A DNA stretch of 17,597 nt from Paenibacillus sp. GTDB taxonomy: Bacteria; Bacillota; Bacilli; Paenibacillales; NBRC-103111. The notes beneath the pieces are model-generated. The model was given only the letters and a program-made list of their open reading frames with translations. It was not told the DNA's origin and did no database searches. Position numbers and translations under genes: made by a program. Numbering within the stretch: position 1 is the stretch's first letter; each line of letters opens with the position of its first letter. Shown piece by piece: positions 6,731 through 14,915 of the stretch. The stretch is taken from NCBI GenBank assembly GCA_029239545.1, contig JARBUQ010000022.1, positions 1-17,597 on the forward strand, written 5' to 3'.

Positions 6731-7395
6731 GACGACTTCGACTCCTCTGTGCCCCGTATTCGCTGTATAGCCTCTTTGCGATTCGTAGTACCAAATACTG
6801 CATTACCGGCTACAAGCACGTTAGCACCGGCCTGAATGACTTCTGGTGCGGTCTCAGCATTAATCCCGCCGTCAACCTCAAGATACATGTCAGTTAGCCC
6901 TCTTTTCTCGAGCATAACACGAAGAGCGGCAATCTTGTTTGTCATCGAGCTAATGTACTTCTGACCTCCGAAGCCTGGATTGACCGTCATAAGAAGCACG
7001 AGTTCCACGTCATCAAGAATGTATTCAAGCGCAGATAGAGGCGTGGCCGGATTAAGAACAACTCCCGCCTTCACCCCTTGTGCATGAATATGCTGAATCG
7101 TGCGATGCAGATGTGGACAAGTTTCCACATGAACAGAGATAAAGTCAGCTCCAGCCTTCGCGAATGATTCTATATAGGCATCCGGATTCGAAATCATTAA
7201 GTGGACATCCAGAGGGAGCTTCGTATGAGGCCGAATCGCCTCAACAACGAGTGGACCGAGCGTAATATTCGGCACAAAATGTCCATCCATGACATCCACA
7301 TGAAGCCAATCCGCTCCGCCCTGCTCCACATCGCGAATCTCGTCCCCTAGACGGGAGAAATCCGCGGATAGTATAGAAGGAGCCAAATACACCAT
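6727..7395 (-). CDS. rpe: Ribulose-phosphate 3-epimerase
   Basis: Rpe interconverts D-ribulose 5-phosphate and D-xylulose 5-phosphate in the pentose phosphate pathway. The 222-residue TIM-barrel protein is full length. It has MVYLAPSILSADF at the start, LHVDVMDGHFVPN at 31-43, the phosphate-binding loop VNPGFGGQ at 138-145, and LEVDGGIN at 172-179. The metal ligands His32, Asp34, His65 and catalytic Asp175 are all present. The ATG follows the rsgA stop by 3 bp, and its ribosome site GGAGGT (7404-7409) lies inside the end of rsgA. It overlaps the downstream membrane protein gene by 4 bp. The order rsgA-rpe is conserved in Bacillus. Confidence 0.97.
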   Translation of the reverse strand: MVYLAPSILSADFSRLGDEIRDVEQGGADWLHVDVMDGHFVPNITLGPLVVEAIRPHTKLPLDVHLMISNPDAYIESFAKAGADFISVHVETCPHLHRTIQHIHAQGVKAGVVLNPATPLSALEYILDDVELVLLMTVNPGFGGQKYISSMTNKIAALRVMLEKRGLTDMYLEVDGGINAETAPEVIQAGANVLVAGNAVFGTTNRKEAIQRIRGTEESKSS

Positions 7396-7398
7396 AAA

Positions 7399-8310
7399 TT
7401 AGTACCTCCGTTTCCTCTCCTTCATTTCAATCAGAAAAGAAAGATAATGCTCATACCGACTGGATGCGATCTTTCCTTGCTCCAGCGCCGACAACACCAT
7501 ACAGTCGGGTTCATGCTGATGAAGACAGCTTCGAAACTTGCAGCCCGCACTGTAACCTCGCATCTCAGCGAAACAAGCCGATAGCTCCTCAGGCTCCAGA
7601 TGCAAAAAATCGAGCTGACTGAACCCTGGAGTATCGGCAATAAACCCGCCGCCCTCCATCGGGAAAAGCTCCACATGACGGGTTGTGTGCTTGCCTCTTC
7701 CCAGCTTCATGCTGATAATGTTAGTCTCAAGCTTGAGGCCTGGGACTAATTCGTTCAGCAAGGAGGACTTGCCTACACCTGATTGGCCGGAGAACACGCT
7801 GATCCGGTCGTATAATGCGGTCCGCACCTCTTCCAGACCCTCGCCTGTCTTTGAGCTTGTAATGATTACCTTATATCCAATGTTCTCATATAACTGTTTG
7901 GCCTGAATCAGGTTCAGATCGTCAGTAACAGCCGTATCATGAGACTCGGCAAGCAAATCCAGCTTCGTCAACACTATGATGCTCTCAAGGCCTGCCCGCT
8001 CTGTGTGAACAAGGAACTTGTCCAGAAGCTGCAGGTTGAGACTCGGTTCCGTGGTTGAGAACAAGAGAACGGCCAGATTAACATTCGCAATTGGCGGACG
8101 AATGAGCTCTGTTGATCGGGGCATGATCTCATCGACCATGCCCTCCCCATTCTCAGTCCGCTCATAAAGAACACGGTCTCCTACAAGAGGAGATATCCCC
8201 TTTTTCTTGAAAATCCCTCGAGCTCTGCATTGCACCGTAGCGCCATTCAACTCTTCAGGCTGCACATAATAGTAACCGCTTAATGCCTTCACTATCAATC
8301 CCACTGCCAT
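7399..8310 (-). CDS. rsgA: Ribosome small subunit-dependent GTPase RsgA (CpgA/YloQ)
   Basis: RsgA is a circularly permuted GTPase that checks late 30S subunit maturation; in Bacillus it also affects cell shape and is a known substrate of the PrkC kinase encoded just upstream. Residues 1-65 form the OB fold. The permuted motifs follow in the order G4 TKLD (115-118), G1 GQSGVGKSS (175-183) and G3 DTPGF (226-230). A C-terminal zinc site has Cys257, Cys262, His264 and Cys270. At 303 residues it is normal length. The ATG shares one base with the prkC stop (TAATG), with GGAGGA eight bases upstream inside prkC. Confidence 0.97.
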   Translation of the reverse strand: MAVGLIVKALSGYYYVQPEELNGATVQCRARGIFKKKGISPLVGDRVLYERTENGEGMVDEIMPRSTELIRPPIANVNLAVLLFSTTEPSLNLQLLDKFLVHTERAGLESIIVLTKLDLLAESHDTAVTDDLNLIQAKQLYENIGYKVIITSSKTGEGLEEVRTALYDRISVFSGQSGVGKSSLLNELVPGLKLETNIISMKLGRGKHTTRHVELFPMEGGGFIADTPGFSQLDFLHLEPEELSACFAEMRGYSAGCKFRSCLHQHEPDCMVLSALEQGKIASSRYEHYLSFLIEMKERKRRY

Positions 8311-10400
8311 TAATTCCGTCCTCCAGTACCGCTTGGAACAGGACTCGGTGTAGGAGTCTTGCTTGGTGTTGGAGTCACGCTAGCCTTAGGTGTACCGGAA
8401 GGTGTTGGCGTTGGCGAACCTACTATTGATGCCGAAGGAGAAGGTGTGGGACTGTTGGTTGCACTGGCCACTTGCCTGTAAAGAACGGGTATTATATCTT
8501 TCCGGTTACCATCTACGAAATATTGGACTGTTCCGTCCTTCTCGGGCGACAGCACCAAGTTGACGTCGAACGACTGGGTATCTGTGATTTTGTATGATCC
8601 CCAATCCATATTATCGTAACGAGCATCACTTATTACGATTTTGACTGTGCTCTCTTTGCCTTTAACAGCTGGAGAAATGGTGAGCGATTGGGTTACTGGC
8701 TTCGCTTCAGGCGGATATCCACTGCTTACGAAGATCGTGATCTTTTCTCCCTTGGTAACGAGATCCTTGTTCTTGAACGGGAACTGATCGAACACTTTTC
8801 CTTTAGGCTGTTTGTACGTCGCGGCACTCTCCACTATTGGAACAAGATCGAGTGTCGCTGCTTTGGCTTTCGCTTCAATCTCCGTCAGGCCGGACAAATC
8901 CTCCATGACGAACTGCTCCCGCCCTTTGCTGATTGTAAGCTTGATGGCAACTGTCTTCGGATCATATTCCTCGCCGGCAATCGGAGTTTGCTTAAGGATC
9001 GTGCCTGGTTCTTCCAATCCGAATATTTCCTCAGGAGTCACTTGCTCCTTGGTTATGCCTAAACGCACTAATTCGGTTTTGAGGATGTCATTGTAATTCT
9101 TCCCAGACCATTCCGGCATCTTAGGCTTCTCAGCCCCCAAACTCACATACAAGATTACTTCACTGTTAATCTTTACCGCCATAGGTGTTGGGAATTGAGA
9201 GACTACTAAATCCTTAGCCACCACTTTGTTCACTTCCTGAACTACCTTGGGCTTTAACTGCAGCCTCGTAAGCTCCTTTTCGGCATCCGCAACATTCCAC
9301 GTCACCAGGTTTGGAACGTCTACCTCCGGTACAGTGATCATCGCTTTCACAACTCCCACTGCATACCACAGGCCCAGCAGCAGAAGAAGGATGACAACAC
9401 CCCATACGGTCGGCTTAATCCAGGCCTTCGAGCGTTTCGGCTTGTCTGCATCCTCGCTTACGGAAGAACGTCCGGATCGGCCGCTGCGTTGATATACATC
9501 GCCTTTGATTGCCGGAATGACCCTTGTCTTCTCGTCATCATCGTCGTCTCCAGCGAATATTATCTTCGCTTCATTACGACGCTCGGGAAGCAAGCAGGTT
9601 TCCAGATCAATCAACATTTCCTTGGCAGACTGATAACGCTCATCCTGATTTTTGCGCATTGACTTCAGAATCATGTTCTCTACGCTTTGCGGAATCAGCG
9701 GATTGACCTTACGGGGGTCCTCTACATTTTCTTGCAGATGCTTAAGGGCAACACTGATCGGGCTCTCCCCCGAGAACGGAAGCTTGGCTGTCAGCATTTG
9801 ATACAATACGATTCCGAGTGAATAAATGTCCGATTTGGCACCTGTAGAAGTTCCTTTGGCATGCTCTGGAGAAAAATAGTGCACGGAGCCGACTACGGAG
9901 CCAGTCTGAGTAAGCTGTGAAGAATCTGCTGCGCGAGCAATCCCGAAATCGGTTACCTTAACCCGACCGTTCTTACCCATCAAGATGTTATGAGGTTTGA
10001 TATCCCGATGAATGATTTGGTTATGGTGAGCATGCTCGAGAGCATCGCATATTTGACTGGCAATTCGGATTGCTTCTTCTACCTGCATCGGAGCTTTCTC
10101 AATAATTAGATCGTTGAGCGTCTTACCTTCAACGTACTCCATCACGATGTAATGAATTTCATCCTCTTGACCCACATCATAAATGCTGACCACGTTCGGA
10201 TGCGACAGGGAGGCGGCAGCCTGAGCCTCACGCCGAAAGCGGCGTATGAATTCCTCGTCATGCACGTATTGCTGGCGAAGTACTTTGACAGCGACCTTGC
10301 GATTCAGAAGAATATCATGGCCTTTGTACACTAATGCCATACCGCCGCCGCCAATTCGTTCTATGATCTCATAGCGGCCTCCCAACACATGACCGATCAT
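8310..10400 (-). CDS. prkC: PASTA-domain Ser/Thr protein kinase PrkC (Stk1/PknB family)
   Basis: A membrane-bound kinase that senses muropeptides or lipid II through extracellular PASTA repeats; in Bacillus it acts in germination, stationary phase and wall homeostasis. Residues 9-270 are the kinase: glycine loop IGGGGMALVYKG, Lys39, HRDIKPHN at 131-138 (Asp133, Asn138), DFG at 151-153, and an activation loop with several Thr/Ser before SPEHAKG. A juxtamembrane stretch has an acidic run (DDDDDE, 285-290) and basic patches. A single membrane helix spans about 331-351. Three PASTA repeats cover about 356-560, then a further extracellular domain. The last 48 residues (649-696) are Pro/Thr/Ser-rich, which B. 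subtilis PrkC (about 648 residues, from memory) lacks. The ATG overlaps the prpC stop by 4 bp, behind a G-rich ribosome site. Confidence 0.97.
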   Translation of the reverse strand: MIGHVLGGRYEIIERIGGGGMALVYKGHDILLNRKVAVKVLRQQYVHDEEFIRRFRREAQAAASLSHPNVVSIYDVGQEDEIHYIVMEYVEGKTLNDLIIEKAPMQVEEAIRIASQICDALEHAHHNQIIHRDIKPHNILMGKNGRVKVTDFGIARAADSSQLTQTGSVVGSVHYFSPEHAKGTSTGAKSDIYSLGIVLYQMLTAKLPFSGESPISVALKHLQENVEDPRKVNPLIPQSVENMILKSMRKNQDERYQSAKEMLIDLETCLLPERRNEAKIIFAGDDDDDEKTRVIPAIKGDVYQRSGRSGRSSVSEDADKPKRSKAWIKPTVWGVVILLLLLGLWYAVGVVKAMITVPEVDVPNLVTWNVADAEKELTRLQLKPKVVQEVNKVVAKDLVVSQFPTPMAVKINSEVILYVSLGAEKPKMPEWSGKNYNDILKTELVRLGITKEQVTPEEIFGLEEPGTILKQTPIAGEEYDPKTVAIKLTISKGREQFVMEDLSGLTEIEAKAKAATLDLVPIVESAATYKQPKGKVFDQFPFKNKDLVTKGEKITIFVSSGYPPEAKPVTQSLTISPAVKGKESTVKIVISDARYDNMDWGSYKITDTQSFDVNLVLSPEKDGTVQYFVDGNRKDIIPVLYRQVASATNSPTPSPSASIVGSPTPTPSGTPKASVTPTPSKTPTPSPVPSGTGGRN

Positions 10401-11194
10401 TCATCATCCCCCCTGTCTTGAATGGATTGGTTGATTTCCCTGTTCTCCAGCAACACAACGGTTATATTATCGTCTCCGCCGGCGTCAAGAGCCAGCCGGA
10501 CGAGTTCATCCGCTTTCCATTCCAGATCCCGGTCCTGGCTGAGCACTTGCTCCAGCACGGAATCCTTAACAAGTCCACTGAGCCCGTCGCTGCACAATAA
10601 TAAAATATCTCCATGCTGCCAAGTAAGCTGTGTAACATCCACCTCTGCCTGTTTCTCTGTACCCAATGCGCGGGTAAGTACATTACGACGAGGATGTGTG
10701 CTTGCTTCAGCAGGAGTGATTTGGCCTGTCTTGATTAACTCGTTGACCAAAGAATGGTCCTCTGTCACTTGTCTCAAGGAGCCTGCTCCCTTGGTCTTGT
10801 CCTTTACGCTTGCTTTCCATAAATATGCGCGGCTGTCGCCAATATGACCAATAGCCATATCCTTATTGGACGCAAGTGTCGCCACTACAGTTGTTCCCAT
10901 TCCATAAAAGCGCTGCTGATTAGAGGCAAACTCAAATACAGTCTCATTAGCATGTACAATGGCTCTTCGAATTGCTGCCGGACGATTATGCTCATCCCAT
11001 ACGTTCGTCAGGCCAAGCAAATGGGATTGAATCAATTCAACCGCCATCTTGCTGGCAATTTCCCCAGCCTGGTGTCCACCCATACCGTCGGCCACAATGG
11101 CGAGGGTGAAGCCGTTAATCCCGTTTTGAACAGCAGCTCGATCCTCGTTAATTAAACGGACCTTCCCAATATCCGTTCGATAGGCCGTAAGCAT
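10397..11194 (-). CDS. prpC: PP2C-family Ser/Thr protein phosphatase PrpC (Stp1)
   Basis: PrpC is the Mn/Mg-dependent phosphatase that reverses PrkC phosphorylation; the pair is co-transcribed in most Firmicutes. With the start chosen here it has 265 residues (about 254 in B. subtilis). Motifs are RLINED at 13-18, the metal-binding ADGMGGHQAGE at 35-45, GDSRAYL, LLLCSDGLSGLV, and GGDDNITVVLL near the C-terminus with its metal-binding Asp pair. The frame is open 17 codons further upstream, but that extension lies inside rlmN and does not resemble the family. The ATG at 11194 gives the usual MLTAxxTDxGKxR start, 5 bp after the rlmN stop, with AGGGGTGA about ten bases upstream. Confidence 0.96.
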   Translation of the reverse strand: MLTAYRTDIGKVRLINEDRAAVQNGINGFTLAIVADGMGGHQAGEIASKMAVELIQSHLLGLTNVWDEHNRPAAIRRAIVHANETVFEFASNQQRFYGMGTTVVATLASNKDMAIGHIGDSRAYLWKASVKDKTKGAGSLRQVTEDHSLVNELIKTGQITPAEASTHPRRNVLTRALGTEKQAEVDVTQLTWQHGDILLLCSDGLSGLVKDSVLEQVLSQDRDLEWKADELVRLALDAGGDDNITVVLLENREINQSIQDRGDDE

Positions 11195-11199
11195 AGCTT

Positions 11200-12333
11200 T
11201 CACTTCACCCCTGACTCCAAATGCTTCGCACGCAGCTGACCGCAAGCGGCCGCTATGTCGCTTCCATGCTCCCTGCGTATCGTCGCAGGAATTTTGTGTT
11301 TCTCAAGAATACGTTGAAAACCAAAAATATCATTTCGATCTGTTCGCTTGAAGTCTCGCTCTAGAACGAAGTTAACAGGAATCAGATTGACATGGCAGAG
11401 CGGCAGCATCTCTTTTAGTACAACACCGAGTTCTTCCGCATGCTCCGGCTTGTCATTCACGTCCCCCATGAGGGCATATTCGAACGTAATCCGGCGTCCT
11501 GTCTTATCCAAATAATACTTGCAGGCGTCGATCAAGTCACGGAAAGGGTATCTGCGATTAACCGGCATTAGCTTGGAACGAAGCTCATCGTTAGGCGCAT
11601 GAATGGAAATGGCTAAATTAATCTGAGTTCCCGCATCAGCGAACCGATAAATATTCGGTACAATTCCGCTTGTAGAAACGGTGATGTGGCGTTGTCCGAT
11701 ATTCAGCCCCTTCTCGTGAATCATGATGCCCAAAAATTTCATCATCGCCTCATAATTCTCGAACGGCTCACCAATTCCCATAATGACGATGCTGCTGACT
11801 CTTTCTCCGCTTGCATCCAGTGTCTGCTGCGCTTTCACCACTTGAGCAACTATCTCTCCAGCAGATAAATTACGCTTCAATCCACCAAGCGTGGAGGCAC
11901 AAAATGTACAGCCGATCCGACACCCGACTTGGGTTGTCACACAAACGCTGTTTCCATAATTATGCTTCATAACTACGGTCTCAATGGCATTCTTGTCCTG
12001 GAGCTCAAACAAGAACTTAACCGTTCCGTCCTTTGACTCTTGCTTCGCAATTTCTGTCATCGAAACGAATTCGAATTGATCGATTAATTTATCCCGCAGG
12101 CTTCTGGACAAATTGGACATGGCCTCGAACGTTTCCACCCTTTTGACATAGAGCCAGTCGAATATTTGTCCCGCACGAAAAACCGGTTCACCGTTGTTCT
12201 TCACCCATTCTTGCCAATCTTCCAGGGTGTAGTCATATACAAACGGCTTCTCCGGCACATGGGGGGCAAGAGGTTTTAATGGTTTTAATGGTTTTAATGG
12301 TTTTAATGGTTTCAATCGTTGCTCTTCACTCAT
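11200..12333 (-). CDS. rlmN: Dual-specificity 23S rRNA/tRNA adenine C2-methyltransferase RlmN
   Basis: RlmN is a radical-SAM enzyme that methylates C2 of A2503 in 23S rRNA and A37 in some tRNAs. The iron-sulfur cluster motif CxxxCxxC is Cys138, Cys142, Cys145 (CRIGCTFC). The two mechanistic cysteines are Cys131 (SVCVTTQVGC) and the methylated Cys364 near the C-terminus (AAACGQL). MGIGEPFENYEA is the SAM-binding GEP-type motif. The 377-residue protein starts with an unusual leader: five Lys-Pro-Leu repeats (residues 8-22) encoded by a 9-bp tandem repeat, before the conserved FVYDYTLEDWQEW begins at 31. The ribosome site before the ATG is weak (GGGTAGTG), and no better start is visible. It lies 127 bp after rsmB with a palindromic repeat in the gap. 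Confidence 0.96.
   Translation of the reverse strand: MSEEQRLKPLKPLKPLKPLKPLAPHVPEKPFVYDYTLEDWQEWVKNNGEPVFRAGQIFDWLYVKRVETFEAMSNLSRSLRDKLIDQFEFVSMTEIAKQESKDGTVKFLFELQDKNAIETVVMKHNYGNSVCVTTQVGCRIGCTFCASTLGGLKRNLSAGEIVAQVVKAQQTLDASGERVSSIVIMGIGEPFENYEAMMKFLGIMIHEKGLNIGQRHITVSTSGIVPNIYRFADAGTQINLAISIHAPNDELRSKLMPVNRRYPFRDLIDACKYYLDKTGRRITFEYALMGDVNDKPEHAEELGVVLKEMLPLCHVNLIPVNFVLERDFKRTDRNDIFGFQRILEKHKIPATIRREHGSDIAAACGQLRAKHLESGVK
12272..12316 (-). repeat. 9-bp tandem repeat, five units, inside the 5' end of rlmN
   Basis: Four perfect copies of GGTTTTAAT (plus strand, 12272-12307) and a fifth with one change (GGTTTCAAT, 12308-12316). On the coding strand they encode Leu-Lys-Pro units. The 9-bp length keeps the reading frame whatever the copy number. 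Confidence 0.97.
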
Positions 12334-12373
12334 CTAATCACTACCCGTATTTGATTTCTAGTACTGATGTGCG

Positions 12374-12419
12374 ATTAACCCGGATTTCTCAAGTTACCAC
12401 CGTGCGAAATCCAGGTTAA
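12374..12419. repeat. Palindromic intergenic repeat, copy B
   Basis: Inverted repeat in the rsmB-rlmN gap. The arm TTAACCCGGATTTC (12375-12388) pairs with GAAATCCAGGTTAA (12406-12419) at 13 of 14 positions around a 17-nt loop. No T-run follows on the minus strand, so it is unlikely to terminate the operon. Right arms of copies A and B share GTGCGAAAT, then GG and TTAA. Left arms share TTAACCC and AT.TC.CA. Confidence 0.7.
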
Positions 12420-12460
12420 CAATCTTTCTTAGTTTATCACAGTTTGCCGAATAGCTAAAG

Positions 12461-13924
12461 TTATAGCGCTTTGCGACGCATGCGGGCTATGAAGAATCCG
12501 TCCGATCCGTAGTCGCAAGGCAATATCGTAATCATCCCGAGCTCCGCCCCTTGGATATGAGCTAAAGTGCGAGGCAGCGCCTCTGACTCAAAATCAGGAT
12601 GCGCTTGCAGAAAGGTTTTCACCACTTGCTCATTCTCCTCAGATGCTAGCGTGCATGTACTGTACACCAGCAAGCCGCCTGGAGATACTAACGAACAAAC
12701 ACGATTGAGAAGCTCAGCCTGAAGTCGAGAAACCGTTTGTATCTCCTCTTGCTGCTTGCTCCACTTGAGATCCGGCTTGCGGCGGATCACGCCTAGTCCG
12801 GAGCAAGGAGCGTCCAGCAGCACACGGTCAAATGAAGCCGCCGCGAATCGCTGAGGGAGCTCGCGTGCGTCTGTCGTTAATGTCTGAACACAATTCAAAC
12901 CGAGTCGTTGGGTCTGCTCTTCGATTAACAGTCGCTTATGCTCGTGCGCGTCAACGGCGATAATATGCCCGCGGTCCGCCATAAGCTCAGCCAGATGAGC
13001 GGTTTTGCCACCGGGGGCAGCACAGCAATCGAGCACCCGCATACCTGACAGCGGCTCCACAGCCTCTGCTACCAACATCGAGCTCTCGTCCTGAATGGAA
13101 ACAAGGCCTTCCTTGTACCAAGAGGTGAATGCCATGTTGCCTCCGCTCTCTGCGATAATTCCAGCAGGAGCAAGCTCCGAAGGCCTTACTGTCAAACCGC
13201 TGCTTGCGAGCGCCTTCAGCAGCTCATCGCGGCTTGATCGAAGCACGTTAACGCGAACACTGATGTTCGGTACGGTGTTGTTGGCAGAGCATATGCGTTC
13301 TGCAGTCTCTTCGCCGAACTGGGCAATCCAGGACGATACCATCCAGACTGGATGCGAATGCGTCAATGCAATTCGTTCTGCAGGAGAAAGTCCTTCCGGT
13401 ATCGTTAGCTCGCTGCGTTGGCGAATAATGCTGCGAAGCACGCCGTTGACCATCCCGGCAATACCGCTGTGACCTTTGCGCTTGGCCAGATTGACCGCTT
13501 CATTGACAACAGCGTGCTCCGGAATTCGATCCAGGTATACGAATTGATACAAACTCATCCTCAGCAGGCTGCGCACCCAAGGATCGAGCTTCGCCAAGCC
13601 TTTGGCGACGAATCCGGATAACCAATAATCAAGTGTATTCAGACGTTGAATCGTACCGTATACAAGCTCGGTTGCCAAGGCAGCATCAGAGCGATCAAGT
13701 GAATGCTTCTGCAGGGTTTGGTTCAATAGCAGATTACTATAGGCTTGTTCCTGTTCCACACGGGTGAGAATATCCATGGCAAGCTCGCGCGCGGTCTTAG
13801 CACGCGCCGAAGCAGGGCGCGAAGCTGAAGTAGACTTCCCCTTGTTAGCGGAGTGTCCTATTGAAGCCGATTGATTCCCATGTTTGTTGGTGTTCTTTTT
13901 GTTAGTGTCGGACGTACGATTCAT
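12461..13924 (-). CDS. rsmB: 16S rRNA (cytosine-967-C5)-methyltransferase RsmB
   Basis: RsmB (Sun/Fmu) methylates C967 of 16S rRNA using SAM. After an N-terminal low-complexity stretch (residues 1-42, rich in Asn, Ser, Lys, Thr) comes a NusB-like RNA-binding domain (about 43-175), then the Rossmann methyltransferase. Motif I DCCAAPGGKT is at 299-308. DAPCSG is at 371-376 with the product-release Cys374, and YSTCT holds the nucleophile Cys424. The 487-residue length exceeds B. subtilis RsmB (about 447, from memory) by roughly the size of the N-terminal extension. The ATG follows the fmt stop by 2 bp, with GGAAGGAAG (13931-13939) as ribosome site, which supports the long form. The def-fmt-rsmB order is widely conserved. 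Confidence 0.96.
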   Translation of the reverse strand: MNRTSDTNKKNTNKHGNQSASIGHSANKGKSTSASRPASARAKTARELAMDILTRVEQEQAYSNLLLNQTLQKHSLDRSDAALATELVYGTIQRLNTLDYWLSGFVAKGLAKLDPWVRSLLRMSLYQFVYLDRIPEHAVVNEAVNLAKRKGHSGIAGMVNGVLRSIIRQRSELTIPEGLSPAERIALTHSHPVWMVSSWIAQFGEETAERICSANNTVPNISVRVNVLRSSRDELLKALASSGLTVRPSELAPAGIIAESGGNMAFTSWYKEGLVSIQDESSMLVAEAVEPLSGMRVLDCCAAPGGKTAHLAELMADRGHIIAVDAHEHKRLLIEEQTQRLGLNCVQTLTTDARELPQRFAAASFDRVLLDAPCSGLGVIRRKPDLKWSKQQEEIQTVSRLQAELLNRVCSLVSPGGLLVYSTCTLASEENEQVVKTFLQAHPDFESEALPRTLAHIQGAELGMITILPCDYGSDGFFIARMRRKAL

Positions 13925-13926
13925 TG

Positions 13927-14910
13927 CTAGCTTCCTTCCGATGATGCTATAGGGTCTGCACCTAATAGTGTTCCAGCTGGAATCGTCAAGCCGCGGCGAA
14001 GCTCAGCCACATCCATGGCTCGCTTGCCGGCAAGCTGCACACGTGTCAGCCATATTGAACCTGATCCAGTCTGCACTTCGATACCCATATCCGTCATCTG
14101 AATTACAGTGCCAGGTATACGCACTGGTTGACCGGCACCTTGTGCATCAGCTTCACGCTGAGGCTTAAGGCTTGTCCACACCTTGAATACTTCACCCTCA
14201 TATGTAGTGAAAGCTCCTGGAAAAGGATTCAAGCCGCGAATATGGTTGAACAGCTCAAGAGACGTGCGTTCCCAACGAATTCGTTCGTCCTCGCGGCTGA
14301 TGTTCGGGGCATAGGTTGCTTGCTCTTCCACCTGCGCGATACGCTCTGCATCCCCTGCAAGCAGGGCTGGAAGCGTTCGCTGCAGCAGCTCAGCACCTGC
14401 CAAGCTCAGCTTCTCAAACATGGTTCCATTGGTATCATCATCGCCTATCGGCACCTCAACTCGGCTAATCATATCACCGGTATCGAGGCCGGCAGCCATA
14501 TACATAATGGTGACCCCAGTAACAGGCTCACCTCTCATAATAGCATGATGGATGGGCGCTCCCCCCCGGTACTTCGGAAGCAGTGAGGCATGTACGTTTA
14601 TACAACCATGCTTCGGCAGTGCCAGTACGGCCTTGGATAAGATTTGCCCATAAGCAGCCGTTACTATGAGATCCGGCTGCAGAGCTGCCAGCTCCTGAAT
14701 GCTGGCCGGATCTCTCAGCTTAACAGGCTGCAGCACAGGAATGCCGTGAAGAAGAGCTTCTGCTTTGACCGGGGTCGGAGCCAGCTCGCGTTTGCGCCCC
14801 TTGGGACGGTCTGGCTGAGAAACAACACCAACGACATTATAACCTCCACGGATCAATGTTTGCAGAGAAGGTACTGCGAACTCAGGCGTCCCCATGAACA
14901 CAATGTTCAT
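13927..14910 (-). CDS. fmt: Methionyl-tRNA formyltransferase
   Basis: Fmt formylates initiator Met-tRNA from 10-formyl-tetrahydrofolate. The N-terminal Rossmann-like catalytic domain begins MNIVFMGTPEFAVP and contains the folate-binding INVHASLLPKYRGGAPI at 104-120 (Asn105, His107, SLLP loop) and LDTGDM at 142-147 with catalytic Asp143. The C-terminal tRNA-binding OB domain covers about 205-320. The frame also opens at a GTG nine bases upstream (14919), but the ATG at 14910 has GAGGAG eight bases before it and gives the standard N-terminus. That makes 327 residues, with a 5-bp gap after def. Confidence 0.97.
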   Translation of the reverse strand: MNIVFMGTPEFAVPSLQTLIRGGYNVVGVVSQPDRPKGRKRELAPTPVKAEALLHGIPVLQPVKLRDPASIQELAALQPDLIVTAAYGQILSKAVLALPKHGCINVHASLLPKYRGGAPIHHAIMRGEPVTGVTIMYMAAGLDTGDMISRVEVPIGDDDTNGTMFEKLSLAGAELLQRTLPALLAGDAERIAQVEEQATYAPNISREDERIRWERTSLELFNHIRGLNPFPGAFTTYEGEVFKVWTSLKPQREADAQGAGQPVRIPGTVIQMTDMGIEVQTGSGSIWLTRVQLAGKRAMDVAELRRGLTIPAGTLLGADPIASSEGS

Positions 14911-14915
14911 ACGCC

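Noticed and set aside
12374..12419. Considered as a terminator between rsmB and rlmN
   Set aside because: The hairpin is good, but no T-run follows on the transcribed strand, and similar sequence at 6100-6146 points to a repeat family instead.
12421..12460. Possible promoter for rlmN-prpC-prkC just after rsmB
   Set aside because: The best boxes (around GATAAACT with an upstream TTCGGC) match the consensus poorly in sequence and spacing.
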